Positions 1-8,206 of a stretch of DNA of 10,687 nt are shown piece by piece. The notes beneath the pieces were generated by a model, which saw nothing but the letters and a program-made list of their open reading frames with translations, searched no databases and was not told the DNA's origin. Both the position numbers and the translations under genes were made by a program. The first letter of the stretch is position 1. Every line of letters begins with the position of its first letter. The DNA comes from Pseudomonadota bacterium (GTDB lineage: Bacteria; Pseudomonadota; Gammaproteobacteria; Burkholderiales; Burkholderiaceae_C): contig JAEXBL010000237.1 of assembly GCA_023394015.1 (NCBI GenBank), positions 1 through 10,687 on the forward strand, written 5' to 3'.

Positions 1-1755
1 CGCCCAGGCGATGCCGCCGAAGGCCGCCACGGTGAGCAGGCCGGCGATGATCTTGGCCAGGTCCTGCCAGCTCGGGCTGTCGAAGCCCAGGCTTTTCAGC
101 AGGTCGAACTGGCGGCTCTGCGTGTAGTTCAGCACCCACTGGTTCCAGCCGTTGTTGATGGCTTCCCAGGTGGCGCGCAGTTGCGCCAAGAGCGTCGGGC
201 TGAGCGTGGCGATGGCGCCGGCGACCGCGCCGTCGGGCCGGCGCAGGCGCTGGTACTGGCCCACGCGGCTGGGCATCACGGCGCCGGTGGGGTCGATGCG
301 CACCCAGCCCTGGAGGGCGAACCAGACTTCCGTCCAGGCGTGGGCGTCGGCGTTGCGCACCGTCCAGTAGCCGTCCACGTTGTTCATCTCGCCGCCCTGA
401 AAGCCGGTGACGATGCGCGCCGGCACGCCGGCGGCGCGCAGCAGCACCACGAAGGCGGAGCTGATGTGCTCGCAAAAGCCGGCCTTGGTGTCGAACCAGA
501 ATTCGTCCGCCATGTGCTGGCCGGCCACGCCCGGCTCCAAGGTGTAGGTGTAGCCGCCGCTGCGCAGGCGCTCCAGCACGGCGCGCACCAGGGCCTCGGG
601 CTCGCCGCCCGTGGCTTGCTTCAGCTCGTCGGCCAGCGCCAGCGTGCGCGGGTTGAAGCCGCCGGGCAGCTGCAGGTAGGCGGCGTGGTCGCGGCGCGGG
701 CGGCCGTCCCAGCCGGTGAGACCGTAGCGGAACTGCGGGTGGCTGACGGCGCGGTAGCGCAGCAGGTCGGTCAGCGGGCGGTAGCTGATCCATTGCATGT
801 CGGCCGTCATGCGCGCGTGGCGGCCCGCGGGCAGCTCGGGCGGGGTGCCGGCCACGTCCAGCGTCAGCAGCCACGGGCGGCGGCTGGGCTCCAGCGTGAC
901 CTCGTAGCGCACCGGCGGGCCGGACACCTGCAGGTCGGCCGGGCCGGGCGCGCCAATGGCGTCGAAGCCGTCGCCACCGCCCACCGCGGTCCAGTTGCGG
1001 CCGTCGAAGCGGCTCAGCACCGGGCCGCGGAAGTACAGATCGCGCTGCGGCGGCGGCTCGCCGTCCCATTTCACGCGCAGGGCGATGCCTTCGTCCAGCG
1101 CCAGCTCGGCCACGTTGCCCACCTGCATGGTCGACGACAGGCCGGTCTTGCCCATGAGCGCGTCGCTGGGCAGGCCCCACAGCGGTGCAAAGCGGGGGAA
1201 GAACACGAACAGCGCCACCATCACCGGCGCCCCGGCCAGCGCCATCCGGCAGGCCACCAGTGCCGATTCGCGCAGGCTGGGCTGGCCCACCGGGCGGTGC
1301 GCGTTGACCAGCGCCGTCAGCAGCCCCAGCAGCCCCGGCAGCATGGCCGCGGCCACCGGCAGCGACTGCGAGTAGAAGAAGTTGGTGAGCATGGCGAAGA
1401 AGCCGAGGAAGAACACCACCAGCGCATCGCGCCGCGCGCGCAGCTCCAGCGTCTTCAGCGTCAGCAGCACCACCACCAGGGTCACACCGGCATCGCGCCC
1501 CAGCAGCGTCCGGTGCGAGGCCCAGGTGCCCGCCAGCGTGACCAGCAGCAGCGCCACCAGCCACCAGCGCCCCGGCAGCGGCCGCCCGGTGACGGCCAGC
1601 CGCCCGCGCCACAGCAGCACGCCCGCCGCCAGCAGCGAGCACCACACCGGCAGGTGCGCCACCTGCGGCAGGATCACCCAGCCGATCACCGCCAGCAGAA
1701 ACAGCGTGTCGCGCGCCTCGCGCGGCAAGTGGCGCAAACGGTCCAGCAGCTTCAT
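1..1755 (-). CDS. Membrane transglutaminase-like protein, DUF3488/TgpA family (3' end outside window)
   Basis: The reading frame is open for 585 codons from an ATG at 1755 to the window edge, with no stop, so the C-terminus is missing. The N-terminal 190 residues are very hydrophobic, with about six membrane segments (near 14-32, 34-50, 64-80, 90-104, 109-127, 130-151, 167-186), as in DUF3488. A periplasmic region then carries a transglutaminase-like core with a visible triad: Cys428 in GFCEH, His472 in NADAHAWTEV and Asp488 in RIDPT. A last hydrophobic segment starts near 567. TgpA-type proteins are usually about 650-700 residues and often end in a DUF4129 domain, which would lie outside. 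The substrate is unknown; Pseudomonas TgpA is essential. It is the third gene of a moxR-DUF58-transglutaminase set, 268 bp after DUF58 across a repeat. The upstream Shine-Dalgarno is weak. The family call is firm; the biochemical role is inference. Confidence 0.93.
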   Translation of the reverse strand, partial: MKLLDRLRHLPREARDTLFLLAVIGWVILPQVAHLPVWCSLLAAGVLLWRGRLAVTGRPLPGRWWLVALLLVTLAGTWASHRTLLGRDAGVTLVVVLLTLKTLELRARRDALVVFFLGFFAMLTNFFYSQSLPVAAAMLPGLLGLLTALVNAHRPVGQPSLRESALVACRMALAGAPVMVALFVFFPRFAPLWGLPSDALMGKTGLSSTMQVGNVAELALDEGIALRVKWDGEPPPQRDLYFRGPVLSRFDGRNWTAVGGGDGFDAIGAPGPADLQVSGPPVRYEVTLEPSRRPWLLTLDVAGTPPELPAGRHARMTADMQWISYRPLTDLLRYRAVSHPQFRYGLTGWDGRPRRDHAAYLQLPGGFNPRTLALADELKQATGGEPEALVRAVLERLRSGGYTYTLEPGVAGQHMADEFWFDTKAGFCEHISSAFVVLLRAAGVPARIVTGFQGGEMNNVDGYWTVRNADAHAWTEVWFALQGWVRIDPTGAVMPSRVGQYQRLRRPDGAVAGAIATLSPTLLAQLRATWEAINNGWNQWVLNYTQSRQFDLLKSLGFDSPSWQDLAKIIAGLLTVAAFGGIAWA

Positions 1756-1792
1756 GGCCAACTGACCCCGACACAGCACCCGCATACGCGCT

Positions 1793-2008
1793 GAGCCGGC
1801 CCGCCGCGGCTGCGCAGCAAGCCGCCGCCAACGGCCGCGGAGCAGGCCACCCGGGAACGGCGTCGCCGGGGTCCCCCCGGCGACTGCCGTTGTCCCCCTG
1901 GGGGGCTGAGGTCTGCGGCTCCAAGTCTGCCTGCGCAGACTTGGACAGACCGAAGGGCCGAAGCCTCTGGCTTCGAGCGCGTGGCGGCCGGAGGCGCCTC
2001 AGGGGGGA
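1793..2008 (-). repeat. Repeat family 1, copy A (inverted relative to copy B)
   Basis: This roughly 216-bp element is the reverse complement of 5049-5263, with about nine in ten bases identical by eye. The stretch 1888-1986 matches 5072-5170 without a difference over 99 bp. It fills the gap between DUF58 and the transglutaminase gene. It is built of hairpins: a 10-bp perfect stem at 1921-1930/1935-1944, a 7-bp stem at 1959-1965/1969-1975, and a 10-bp stem at 1862-1871/1875-1884 extended by AACGGC (1856-1861) pairing with GCCGTT (1886-1891). The strand given makes copy B the plus orientation; on that strand it follows the transcription of the flanking genes. It has no credible gene. Confidence 0.9.
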
Positions 2009-2023
2009 CGACATTTTTTGGGG

Positions 2024-3004
2024 TCAACATGCCGCCAGCGCCTCCAGACACCGCAGCCGCTGCGCCATGCCGCCGGCGGGCGCGATCTCCACGCCGGGCA
2101 GGCGCAGGCCGTAGTCCAGGCCCTGCTCGTCGGCCATCAGCACCCAGGCCGTCAGGCGCGACACGCGGCCTTCCACGTCCAGCCCGCCCAGGCGGGCAAA
2201 GTCCAGCCACAGCTCCTGCCGCTGCATGTGCAGCGTGTCGCGGCTGACCAGCTCGTCCGACTTGGCGAACTTCTTCCACACGATCAGTTTCATCGGGTCG
2301 CCGCGCTGGTAGGCGCGCACGCCGTCGAATTCACCGCTGGCCCGCGCGCCGCCGGCCAGGCCCGCGCCCGAGCGCGGCTCGCCCGGCGGCAGGGCGGGCG
2401 GCAAGGGCTCGGGCGCCGGCCACACCAGCACCTGCGCCGCCGGGCGCCACACCGTCCAGACGCGGAAGGTGCCCAGCGGAAAGCGCGTTTCGGCCGTCAG
2501 CGTGGGCACGCGGTGCAGCCCGCGCCGCGCCGGCTTGAAGCTGACCTGCACCGTGGCCTGTCCTTGCGCGGGCACGTCGGCCCAGGACCAGTGCGCGGTG
2601 TCCAGCAGCGCCACGCCGATGGCATGGCGCGGCCTGCGGCGGGCGTTGGCCAGGCGCACGTCCAGCACCGCCAGGCCGCCGGCAAACAGCGGCTGCGGCG
2701 TCAGCAGGTGCAGCTGCAGCCCGCGCAGCGTGTTGTGGCACACCACCATGCCCGCCGCCGCGCTGCCGGCCAGCAAAAAGGTGAGCAGGTAGCCCAGGCT
2801 GAGCTGGTAGTTGATGCTGCCAATCAGCAGCACCACCAGCGTGCTGGCCAGCATCCAGCCCGCGCGCGTGGGCAGGATGTAGACGTTGCGCTGCGTCAGC
2901 ACAAGGCTGTCCGACAGCGGCAACCGGTCGTGCCACCACCGGCGGATCCGTGCGCTGGCGCGGGCACGCCATTGCCACCAGCGCAGGGCGGTTGTGGTGT
3001 TCAT
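2024..3004 (-). CDS. DUF58 domain protein
   Basis: This encodes 326 residues from the ATG at 3004. Residues 41-61 and 64-88 form two adjacent hydrophobic segments, so the protein should sit in the inner membrane with a short charged N-terminus (many Arg and Trp in 9-25). The rest is soluble, with the family's FPLGTFRVW motif (176-184) and the DUF58 signature GEFDGVRAYQRGD (224-236) followed by IVWKKFAK (241-248). DUF58 proteins have a von Willebrand factor A-like fold and are nearly always encoded next to a MoxR ATPase, as here. Role is not established; partnership with MoxR in envelope protein assembly is inference. A TTG 16 codons upstream (3052) is in frame but lies within a repeat and would add repeat-encoded residues, so I prefer 3004. 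Neither start has a clear Shine-Dalgarno. Confidence 0.93.
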   Translation of the reverse strand: MNTTTALRWWQWRARASARIRRWWHDRLPLSDSLVLTQRNVYILPTRAGWMLASTLVVLLIGSINYQLSLGYLLTFLLAGSAAAGMVVCHNTLRGLQLHLLTPQPLFAGGLAVLDVRLANARRRPRHAIGVALLDTAHWSWADVPAQGQATVQVSFKPARRGLHRVPTLTAETRFPLGTFRVWTVWRPAAQVLVWPAPEPLPPALPPGEPRSGAGLAGGARASGEFDGVRAYQRGDPMKLIVWKKFAKSDELVSRDTLHMQRQELWLDFARLGGLDVEGRVSRLTAWVLMADEQGLDYGLRLPGVEIAPAGGMAQRLRCLEALAAC

Positions 3005-3008
3005 CGCG

Positions 3009-3116
3009 ATGACGAATGACGCCGGCTGCGCCGGGCCATGACAAATGACCAATGTCCCATCATGTGCGGCGCCTTGTCATTCGTCATTGAAGCCGCGCCA
3101 GCGGCGAAGTGATTGG

Positions 3117-3120
<4 letters not shown>
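3009..3120 (-). repeat. Repeat family 2, copy C (ATGAC-rich ends)
   Basis: This 112-bp element fills the moxR-DUF58 gap. It begins and ends with imperfect inverted repeats: ATGACGAATGAC at 3009-3020 and its 10-of-12 complement at 3109-3120. Read on the minus strand, its first 52 or so bases differ from the etfB-etfA element (7093-7209) at about six positions, and both hold a small GCCGC/GCGGC hairpin. The element supplies the moxR stop codon: the TGA (3117-3119) is bases 2-4 of the repeat. The second half is less conserved between copies but also carries ATGACNN heptads. Confidence 0.85.
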
Positions 3121-4037
<917 letters not shown>

Positions 4038-4090
4038 GCAAGGAAGGTAACGGATATTCGATTCCGTATAGCGAGAAGAAGGAGACAGCT
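4038..4090. promoter_or_regulatory. Short divergent intergenic region, promoters for moxR and deacetylase
   Basis: Two genes start outward from this 53-bp gap, so it must hold or overlap both promoters unless these extend into the coding regions. It is more AT-rich than its surroundings, with GATATT at 4053-4058 and CGTATA at 4065-4070 as possible -10 elements. I could not find convincing -35 partners, so no promoter is assigned. Confidence 0.4.
4079..4084 (+). promoter_or_regulatory. Ribosome binding site of the deacetylase gene
   Basis: AAGGAG lies six bases before the ATG at 4091. This fixes that start over an in-frame upstream start at 4025, which would overlap the moxR start codon and add 22 residues not seen in the family. 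Confidence 0.85.
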
Positions 4091-5044
4091 ATGGGTAAAA
4101 CCGGGTTTTTCACACATCCCGATTGCCGCAAGCATGACATGGGCGCCGGCCACCCCGAGTGTCCCGAGCGGCTCGACGCCATCGAGGACCGGCTGCTGAT
4201 CACCGGCGTGGCCGATGCGCTGGAGCGGCGCGAAGCCACCCCCGCCGCCATGGGCGAGCTGCTGCTGGCGCATGGCCGCCGGCACGTGGCGGCACTGCGC
4301 GGCCTGAACGACATCCTGGTCGAGGAAATCCAGGCCGGCGGCCCGGACCACTACTCGCTCGACCCCGACACCTCGATGAACAGCCACACCTACCGCGCCG
4401 CGCTGCTGTCGGCCGGTGCCGCCATCGACGCGGTGGACGCGGTGATGACCGGCGAGCTGACCAACGCCTTCTGCAACACCCGCCCGCCCGGCCACCACGC
4501 CACGCGCAACCAGGCCATGGGCTTTTGCTTTTTCAGCAACGTGGCGGTGGCCGCCAAGTACGCCTGCGAGCGCCATGGCCTCAAGCGCGTGGCCATCATC
4601 GACTTCGACGTGCACCATGGCAACGGCACCGAGGACATCGTCGCCGGCGACGAGCGCATCCTGATGGTCAGCTTCTTCCAGCACCCGTTCTACCCCGAGG
4701 GCGGCACGCTGAAGACCGACACCAACCTGGTCAACTGCCCGGTGCCGGCCTACACCAAGGGCATGGACATCCGCGAGCTGGTCGAGATGATGTGGATCCC
4801 GCGCCTGGAAGAGCACAAGCCCGAGATGATCTTCATCAGCGCCGGCTTCGACGCCCACCGCGAGGACGACATGGGCCAGCTCGGCCTGACCGAGCAGGAC
4901 TACGCCTGGATGACCGAGCGCATCAAGTCCATTGCCCAGCGATTTTCCAACGGGCGCATCGTCAGTTGCCTGGAGGGCGGCTACAACCTGTCGGCCCTGG
5001 CGCGCAGCGTGGAAGCGCACCTTCGGGTGCTGGCGGATGTCTGA
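4091..5044 (+). CDS. Histone deacetylase / acetylpolyamine amidohydrolase family protein
   Basis: This encodes 317 residues of the arginase/deacetylase fold. The zinc-hydrolase residues are all present: the His-His pair in RPPGHHA (His135, His136), metal ligands Asp173 and His175 in DFDVHHGNGT (171-180), Asp254 in SAGFDAH (250-256), and catalytic Tyr298 in LEGGYN (294-299). The pattern is closest to the bacterial class II HDAC-like amidohydrolases, which remove acetyl groups from small amines or lysine side chains. The protein has no signal peptide and should be cytoplasmic. It lies on the same strand as, and upstream of, the crotonase/ETF/acyl-CoA dehydrogenase genes, which hints at a link to acyl-group metabolism, but a 274-bp gap with a repeat follows. 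Substrate (acetylpolyamine, protein lysine or other acyl amide) cannot be told from sequence. Confidence 0.94.
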   Translation: MGKTGFFTHPDCRKHDMGAGHPECPERLDAIEDRLLITGVADALERREATPAAMGELLLAHGRRHVAALRGLNDILVEEIQAGGPDHYSLDPDTSMNSHTYRAALLSAGAAIDAVDAVMTGELTNAFCNTRPPGHHATRNQAMGFCFFSNVAVAAKYACERHGLKRVAIIDFDVHHGNGTEDIVAGDERILMVSFFQHPFYPEGGTLKTDTNLVNCPVPAYTKGMDIRELVEMMWIPRLEEHKPEMIFISAGFDAHREDDMGQLGLTEQDYAWMTERIKSIAQRFSNGRIVSCLEGGYNLSALARSVEAHLRVLADV

Positions 5045-5048
5045 CGTT

Positions 5049-5263
5049 TCCCCCCTGAGTCGACCTGCGGTCGCCACGCGCTCGAAGCCAGAGGCTTCGG
5101 CCCTTCGGTCTGTCCAAGTCTGCGCAGGCAGACTTGGAGCCGCAGACCTCAGCCCCCCAGGGGGACAACGCTGGTGGCCGGGGGGACCCCGGCCACGGCG
5201 TTCCGGTGCGGCCTGCTCCGCGGCCATTGGTAGCGGCTTGCTGCGCAGCCGCGGGGCTGGCTC
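5049..5263 (+). repeat. Repeat family 1, copy B
   Basis: This 215-bp element starts five bases after the deacetylase stop and fills most of the 274-bp gap to the crotonase gene. It is the inverted counterpart of 1793-2008. Hairpins include a 5-bp stem at 5061-5065/5069-5073, the shared 10-bp stem around 5114-5137, a 10-bp stem at 5174-5183/5187-5196 extended by AACGC (5167-5171) with GCGTT (5198-5202), and a 6-bp stem near 5233-5252. The covarying pairs against copy A are described in the findings. It has no U-rich tract, so it is not a standard intrinsic terminator. Confidence 0.9.
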
Positions 5264-5318
5264 TTGTAGAGCCAAGGCGTATCGCTGTTTTTGAAATCGT
5301 TCATCAAGGAATTGCCGC

Positions 5319-6137
5319 ATGTCTGCCACCGTAGATGCCCCGGTCCTGGCCGACGCGCCGGTGCTGCACCAGCGCGATGCGCGCGGGGTGCACCGGCTGA
5401 CGCTGAACAGCCCGAAGACCTTCAACGTGTTGAGCGAGCAGGTGCTGGCCGAGTTGCAGCGGCAGCTCGAGCTGATCGCTGGCGACGACGCGGCACGCGT
5501 GCTGGTCATTGCCGCCGAGGGCAAGGCCTTTTGCGCCGGGCACGACCTCAAGCAGATGAAGGCCAGCCCGCAACTCGACTACTACCAGCGCCTGTTCGCC
5601 CAGTGCAGCAAGATGATGCTGTCGATCCAGAAGCTGCCGGTGCCCGTCATCGCCCGTGTGCAGGGCCTGGCGACGGCGGCCGGCTGCCAGTTGGTGGCGC
5701 AGTGCGACTTGGCGGTGACGGTGGATTCGGCGCGCTTCGGCGTCAACGGCATCGACGTCGGCCTGTTCTGCGCCACGCCCAGCGTGCCGCTGGTGCGCAA
5801 CCTGCCGGCCAAGCAGGCCATGGAGATGCTGCTCACCGGCGGCTTCATCCCGGCCGACGAGGCGCTGGCGCGCGGCCTGGTCAACCGCGTGGTGCCGGCC
5901 GAGCAGCTTGATGCCGCGGTGGATGCCTTGGTGGACGCCATCCTGGCCAAGCCGCGCGAGGCCATCGCCATCGGCAAGCAGTTGTTCTACCAGCAGCGCG
6001 AACTGGGTATCGAGGCCGCCTACCAGCTGGCCGGGCAGACCATGGCCTGCAACATGGTGCTGGACGTGGCGCAGGAGGGCGTGCAGGCCTTCATCGACAA
6101 GCGCCCGCCGGCCTGGCGCACGACGGCGGCGGGCTGA
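5319..6137 (+). CDS. Enoyl-CoA hydratase/isomerase family protein, ECHDC3-like
   Basis: This encodes 272 residues of the crotonase fold. CoA-binding and oxyanion-hole segments are recognisable: KAFCAGHDL (69-77) and VQGLATAAGCQL (114-125). The two glutamates that perform hydration in classical enoyl-CoA hydratase are absent: the first (GCEL in rat ECH) is Gln124 in GCQL, the second (FGQPE) is Gly144 in FGVNG. The segment from 114 to 151, ending GIDVGLFC, closely resembles the ECHDC3 group, which also lacks these residues. Ordinary hydratase activity is therefore doubtful; another acyl-CoA reaction or a non-catalytic role is possible. CAAGGA at 5305-5310 precedes the ATG by eight bases. The next gene, etfB, has its own likely promoter 206 bp downstream, so co-transcription is not assured. 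Confidence 0.92.
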   Translation: MSATVDAPVLADAPVLHQRDARGVHRLTLNSPKTFNVLSEQVLAELQRQLELIAGDDAARVLVIAAEGKAFCAGHDLKQMKASPQLDYYQRLFAQCSKMMLSIQKLPVPVIARVQGLATAAGCQLVAQCDLAVTVDSARFGVNGIDVGLFCATPSVPLVRNLPAKQAMEMLLTGGFIPADEALARGLVNRVVPAEQLDAAVDALVDAILAKPREAIAIGKQLFYQQRELGIEAAYQLAGQTMACNMVLDVAQEGVQAFIDKRPPAWRTTAAG

Positions 6138-6178
6138 TGCCGGTGCAGAAACAGTCACCCCAAGAGCGCCTGGCTGCC

Positions 6179-6184
6179 TATAAT
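6179..6184 (+). promoter_or_regulatory. Probable -10 box of the etfBA promoter
   Basis: A perfect TATAAT lies in an otherwise GC-rich gap. A start site near 6191 would give an untranslated leader of about 150 bases to etfB. I see no good -35 at the usual spacing (6156-6161 is ACCCCA), which would fit a promoter that needs help or is weak. A second -10-like TAGAAT at 6274-6279 is an alternative. Confidence 0.5.
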
Positions 6185-6185
6185 C

Positions 6186-6209
6186 AAAAAAGCACGATCG
6201 TGCGATTTT
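6186..6209. promoter_or_regulatory. Operator-like palindrome overlapping the etfB promoter start
   Basis: GCACGATCGTGC (6192-6203) is a perfect 12-bp palindrome. It extends outward past two mismatched positions on each side into AAAA (6186-6189) and TTTT (6206-6209), giving a 24-bp near-symmetric site that starts two bases after the TATAAT. A dimer bound here would cover the transcription start, the usual layout for repression. In betaproteobacteria a TetR-type regulator called FadP is described for fatty-acid degradation genes; whether this is its site is inference, as I cannot recall its consensus with certainty. Confidence 0.6.
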
Positions 6210-6288
6210 CGTTCGAAGTGCTTCAGGCTATTGCCCGTGCGCCGCTTTGCTGCAAGCGGGCGGTGGGCTGAACTAGAATCGATTCCAG

Positions 6289-6307
6289 GCCCGGCGCAAT
6301 GCCGGGC
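6289..6307 (+). other. Hairpin in the etfB leader
   Basis: GCCCGGC (6289-6295) pairs with GCCGGGC (6301-6307) around the loop GCAAT. It lies 22 bases before the ribosome site of etfB. No T-run follows, so it is not a terminator; it could stabilise the mRNA or be incidental. A 10-bp palindrome GAATCGATTC sits just upstream at 6276-6285. Confidence 0.45.
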
Positions 6308-6328
6308 AGGGTAACAACGTCAACTCGC

Positions 6329-6333
6329 AGGAG
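6329..6333 (+). promoter_or_regulatory. Ribosome binding site of etfB
   Basis: AGGAG ends ten bases before the ATG at 6344. It selects that start over an in-frame ATG at 6299, which lies in the leader hairpin and would add 15 residues foreign to the family's conserved [10 protein letters not shown] beginning. Confidence 0.8.
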
Positions 6334-6343
6334 ATCTCCAGAA

Positions 6344-7096
6344 ATGAAAGCACTCGTCGCCGTCAAGCGCGTGGTGGACTTCAACGTCAAGGTGCGCGTG
6401 AAGTCCGACCAAACCGGCGTGGACATTGCCAACGTCAAGATGAGCATGAACCCCTTCGACGAGATCGCCGTCGAGGAAGCCGTGCGCCTGAAGGAAAAGG
6501 GCGTGGTCACCGAGATCGTGGCCGTCTCCTGCGGCCCGACGCAGTGCCAGGAAACCCTGCGCACCGCCATGGCCATCGGTGCCGACCGCGGCATCCTGGT
6601 CGAGACCACCGAGGAGTTGCAACCCCTGGCCGTGGCCAAGCTGCTCAAGGCTCTGGTCGACAAGGAGCAGCCGCAGTTGGTGCTGCTGGGCAAGCAGGCC
6701 ATCGACGACGACGCCAACCAGACCGGCCAGATGCTGGCTGCCCTGGCCGACCTGCCGCAGGCCACCTTCGCCAGCAAGGTCGAGGTGGAAGGCGACAAGG
6801 TCAAGGTCACGCGCGAGATCGACGGTGGCCTGGAAACCATCGCCCTGACCCTGCCGGCCGTGGTCACCGCCGACCTGCGCCTGAACGAGCCGCGCTACGT
6901 CACGCTGCCCAACATCATGAAGGCCAAGAAGAAGCAGTTGGACACCGTCAAGCCGGAAGATCTTGGCGTGGACGTGGCGCCGCGCCTGAAGACCCTGAAA
7001 GTGTCCGAGCCGCCGGCCCGCGGCGCCGGCGTCAAGGTGCCCGACGTGGCCACGCTGGTGGACAAGCTCAAGAACGAAGCCAAGGTGATTGGATGA
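6344..7096 (+). CDS. etfB: Electron transfer flavoprotein beta subunit
   Basis: This encodes 250 residues, matching the family's usual length of about 250. EtfB pairs with EtfA to accept electrons from acyl-CoA dehydrogenases and hand them to ETF-quinone oxidoreductase; it binds a structural AMP. Visible features are the N-terminal [12 protein letters not shown] (1-12), [11 protein letters not shown] (36-46), the nucleotide-binding region around SCGP (62-65) and DDANQTGQ (122-129), and the partner-recognition loop [14 protein letters not shown] (184-197) that contacts dehydrogenases in mitochondrial ETF. The stop codon is TGA formed by the first bases of a repeat. etfA follows after an unusually wide 133-bp gap. 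An acyl-CoA dehydrogenase two genes on is a likely electron donor. Confidence 0.98.
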   Translation: MKALVAVKRVVDFNVKVRVKSDQTGVDIANVKMSMNPFDEIAVEEAVRLKEKGVVTEIVAVSCGPTQCQETLRTAMAIGADRGILVETTEELQPLAVAKLLKALVDKEQPQLVLLGKQAIDDDANQTGQMLAALADLPQATFASKVEVEGDKVKVTREIDGGLETIALTLPAVVTADLRLNEPRYVTLPNIMKAKKKQLDTVKPEDLGVDVAPRLKTLKVSEPPARGAGVKVPDVATLVDKLKNEAKVIG

Positions 7097-7209
7097 CAAA
7101 TGACTTCGCCGCTGGCGCGGCTTCGATGACGGATGACAAAGCGCTGCGCTCCGGCCAGTGCTTGCTCATTTGTCATTGACGCGCAGCGAAGTCATCCGTC
7201 ATTTGTCAT
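7093..7209 (+). repeat. Repeat family 2, copy D, with perfect terminal inverted repeats
   Basis: This 117-bp element fills the etfB-etfA gap. Its ends are exact 12-bp inverted repeats, ATGACAAATGAC (7093-7104) and its complement (7198-7209). About nine ATGACNN-type heptads occur on one strand or the other, often in tandem. The etfB stop TGA (7094-7096) is bases 2-4 of the repeat, the same overlap as for moxR and copy C. It encodes no protein, and I see no target-site duplication at its borders. Confidence 0.88.
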
Positions 7210-7229
7210 GAATTCAAGGAACTAAAGAA

Positions 7230-8162
7230 ATGACCGTACTCGTCATCGCCGAACACGACAACGCCACCATCAAGGGCGCCACCCTCAACACCGTCACCGC
7301 CGCCGCTGCTTGCGGGGGCGACATCCACGTGCTGGTGGCCGGCCACAACGCCGGTCCCGCCGCCGCCGCCGCGGCCCAGATCGCCGGCGTCAGCAAGGTG
7401 CTGCATGCCGACAGCGAGGGCCTGGCCCATGGCCTGGCCGAGAACGTCGCCGCCCAGGTGCTGGCCGTGGCCGGCAACTACAGCCACATCCTGTTCCCGG
7501 CCACCGCCGGCGGCAAGAACGTGGCCCCGCGCGTGGCTGCCAAGCTGGACGTGGCCCAGATCTCCGACATCACCAAGGTCGACAGCGCCGACACCTTCGA
7601 GCGCCCGATCTACGCCGGCAACGCCATCGCCACCGTGCAGAGCGGCGACGCCACCAAGGTCATCACCGTGCGCACCACCGGCTTCGATGCCGCCGCCGCC
7701 TCGGGTGGCAGCGCCGCCGTCGAGACCGTGGCCGCCGCTGCCGACAGCGGCAAGAGCAGCTTCGTCGGCGAGGAAATCGCCAAGAGCGACCGGCCCGAGC
7801 TGACCGCCGCCAAGGTGGTCGTCTCCGGCGGCCGCGCGCTGGGCAGTGCCGAGAAGTTCGACGAGATCATGACCCCGCTGGCCGACAAGCTGGGCGCCGC
7901 CATCGGCGCCAGCCGCGCCGCGGTGGACGCAGGCTACGCCCCCAACGACCTGCAGGTCGGCCAGACCGGCAAGATCGTGGCGCCGCAGCTCTACATCGCC
8001 GCTGGCATCTCGGGTGCCATCCAGCACCTGGCCGGCATGAAGGACAGCAAGGTCATCGTGGCCATCAACAAGGACCCCGAGGCCCCGATCTTCGCCGTGG
8101 CCGACTACGGGCTGGAGGCCGACCTGTTCCAGGCGGTGCCGGAACTGACCAAAGCCCTTTGA
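7230..8162 (+). CDS. etfA: Electron transfer flavoprotein alpha subunit
   Basis: This encodes 310 residues, full length for EtfA. The N-terminal domain ([10 protein letters not shown] onward) pairs with EtfB. The C-terminal half carries the FAD site: [10 protein letters not shown] (197-206), [13 protein letters not shown] (226-238), [19 protein letters not shown] (245-263), QHLAGM (265-270) and [16 protein letters not shown] (279-294). The middle (150-180) is Ala/Ser/Gly rich and looks like a flexible linker between domains. AAGGA about ten bases before the ATG is the ribosome site, located just outside the upstream repeat. A strong terminator follows the gene, so etfA is probably the last gene of its transcript. 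Confidence 0.98.
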   Translation: MTVLVIAEHDNATIKGATLNTVTAAAACGGDIHVLVAGHNAGPAAAAAAQIAGVSKVLHADSEGLAHGLAENVAAQVLAVAGNYSHILFPATAGGKNVAPRVAAKLDVAQISDITKVDSADTFERPIYAGNAIATVQSGDATKVITVRTTGFDAAAASGGSAAVETVAAAADSGKSSFVGEEIAKSDRPELTAAKVVVSGGRALGSAEKFDEIMTPLADKLGAAIGASRAAVDAGYAPNDLQVGQTGKIVAPQLYIAAGISGAIQHLAGMKDSKVIVAINKDPEAPIFAVADYGLEADLFQAVPELTKAL

Positions 8163-8170
8163 TTCGGTGC

Positions 8171-8190
8171 GCGCCCCGGCAACGGGGCGC
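8171..8190 (+). other. GC hairpin with GCAA tetraloop after etfA
   Basis: GCGCCCCG (8171-8178) and CGGGGCGC (8183-8190) pair fully around GCAA, a GNRA-class tetraloop. It lies eight bases after the etfA stop and 16 bases before the terminator hairpin. A structure here could protect the 3' end of the etfBA mRNA from exonucleases; that role is inference. Confidence 0.55.
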
Positions 8191-8206
8191 CGCCCGCCGT
8201 CTTGTC

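Noticed and set aside
181..1794. 537-codon open frame on the plus strand
   Set aside because: It is the antisense shadow of the transglutaminase gene: its product is low-complexity (His/Arg/Gln/Ala), while the minus frame gives a full catalytic triad and membrane segments.
1793..2008. Insertion sequence or its remnant
   Set aside because: There is no transposase fragment, no clear terminal inverted repeats and no target-site duplication; the hairpin-rich make-up fits an intergenic repeat better.
1752..2279. 175-codon minus-strand frame whose TGA overlaps the transglutaminase ATG
   Set aside because: It overlaps the 3' part of DUF58 in another frame and then the repeat; its sequence is Arg/Gly/Pro-rich and unlike a protein family. 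The overlap looks accidental.
6274..6279. TAGAAT as main etfB promoter
   Set aside because: The nearest -35-like TTGCTG (6247-6252) is 21 bp away, too far, and the box is a worse match than TATAAT at 6179. It is kept only as an alternative.
7093..7209. CRISPR-like array from the spaced ATGACNN units
   Set aside because: The units are 7 bp and occur on both strands with irregular spacing; there are no 25-40-bp repeats, unique spacers or cas genes.
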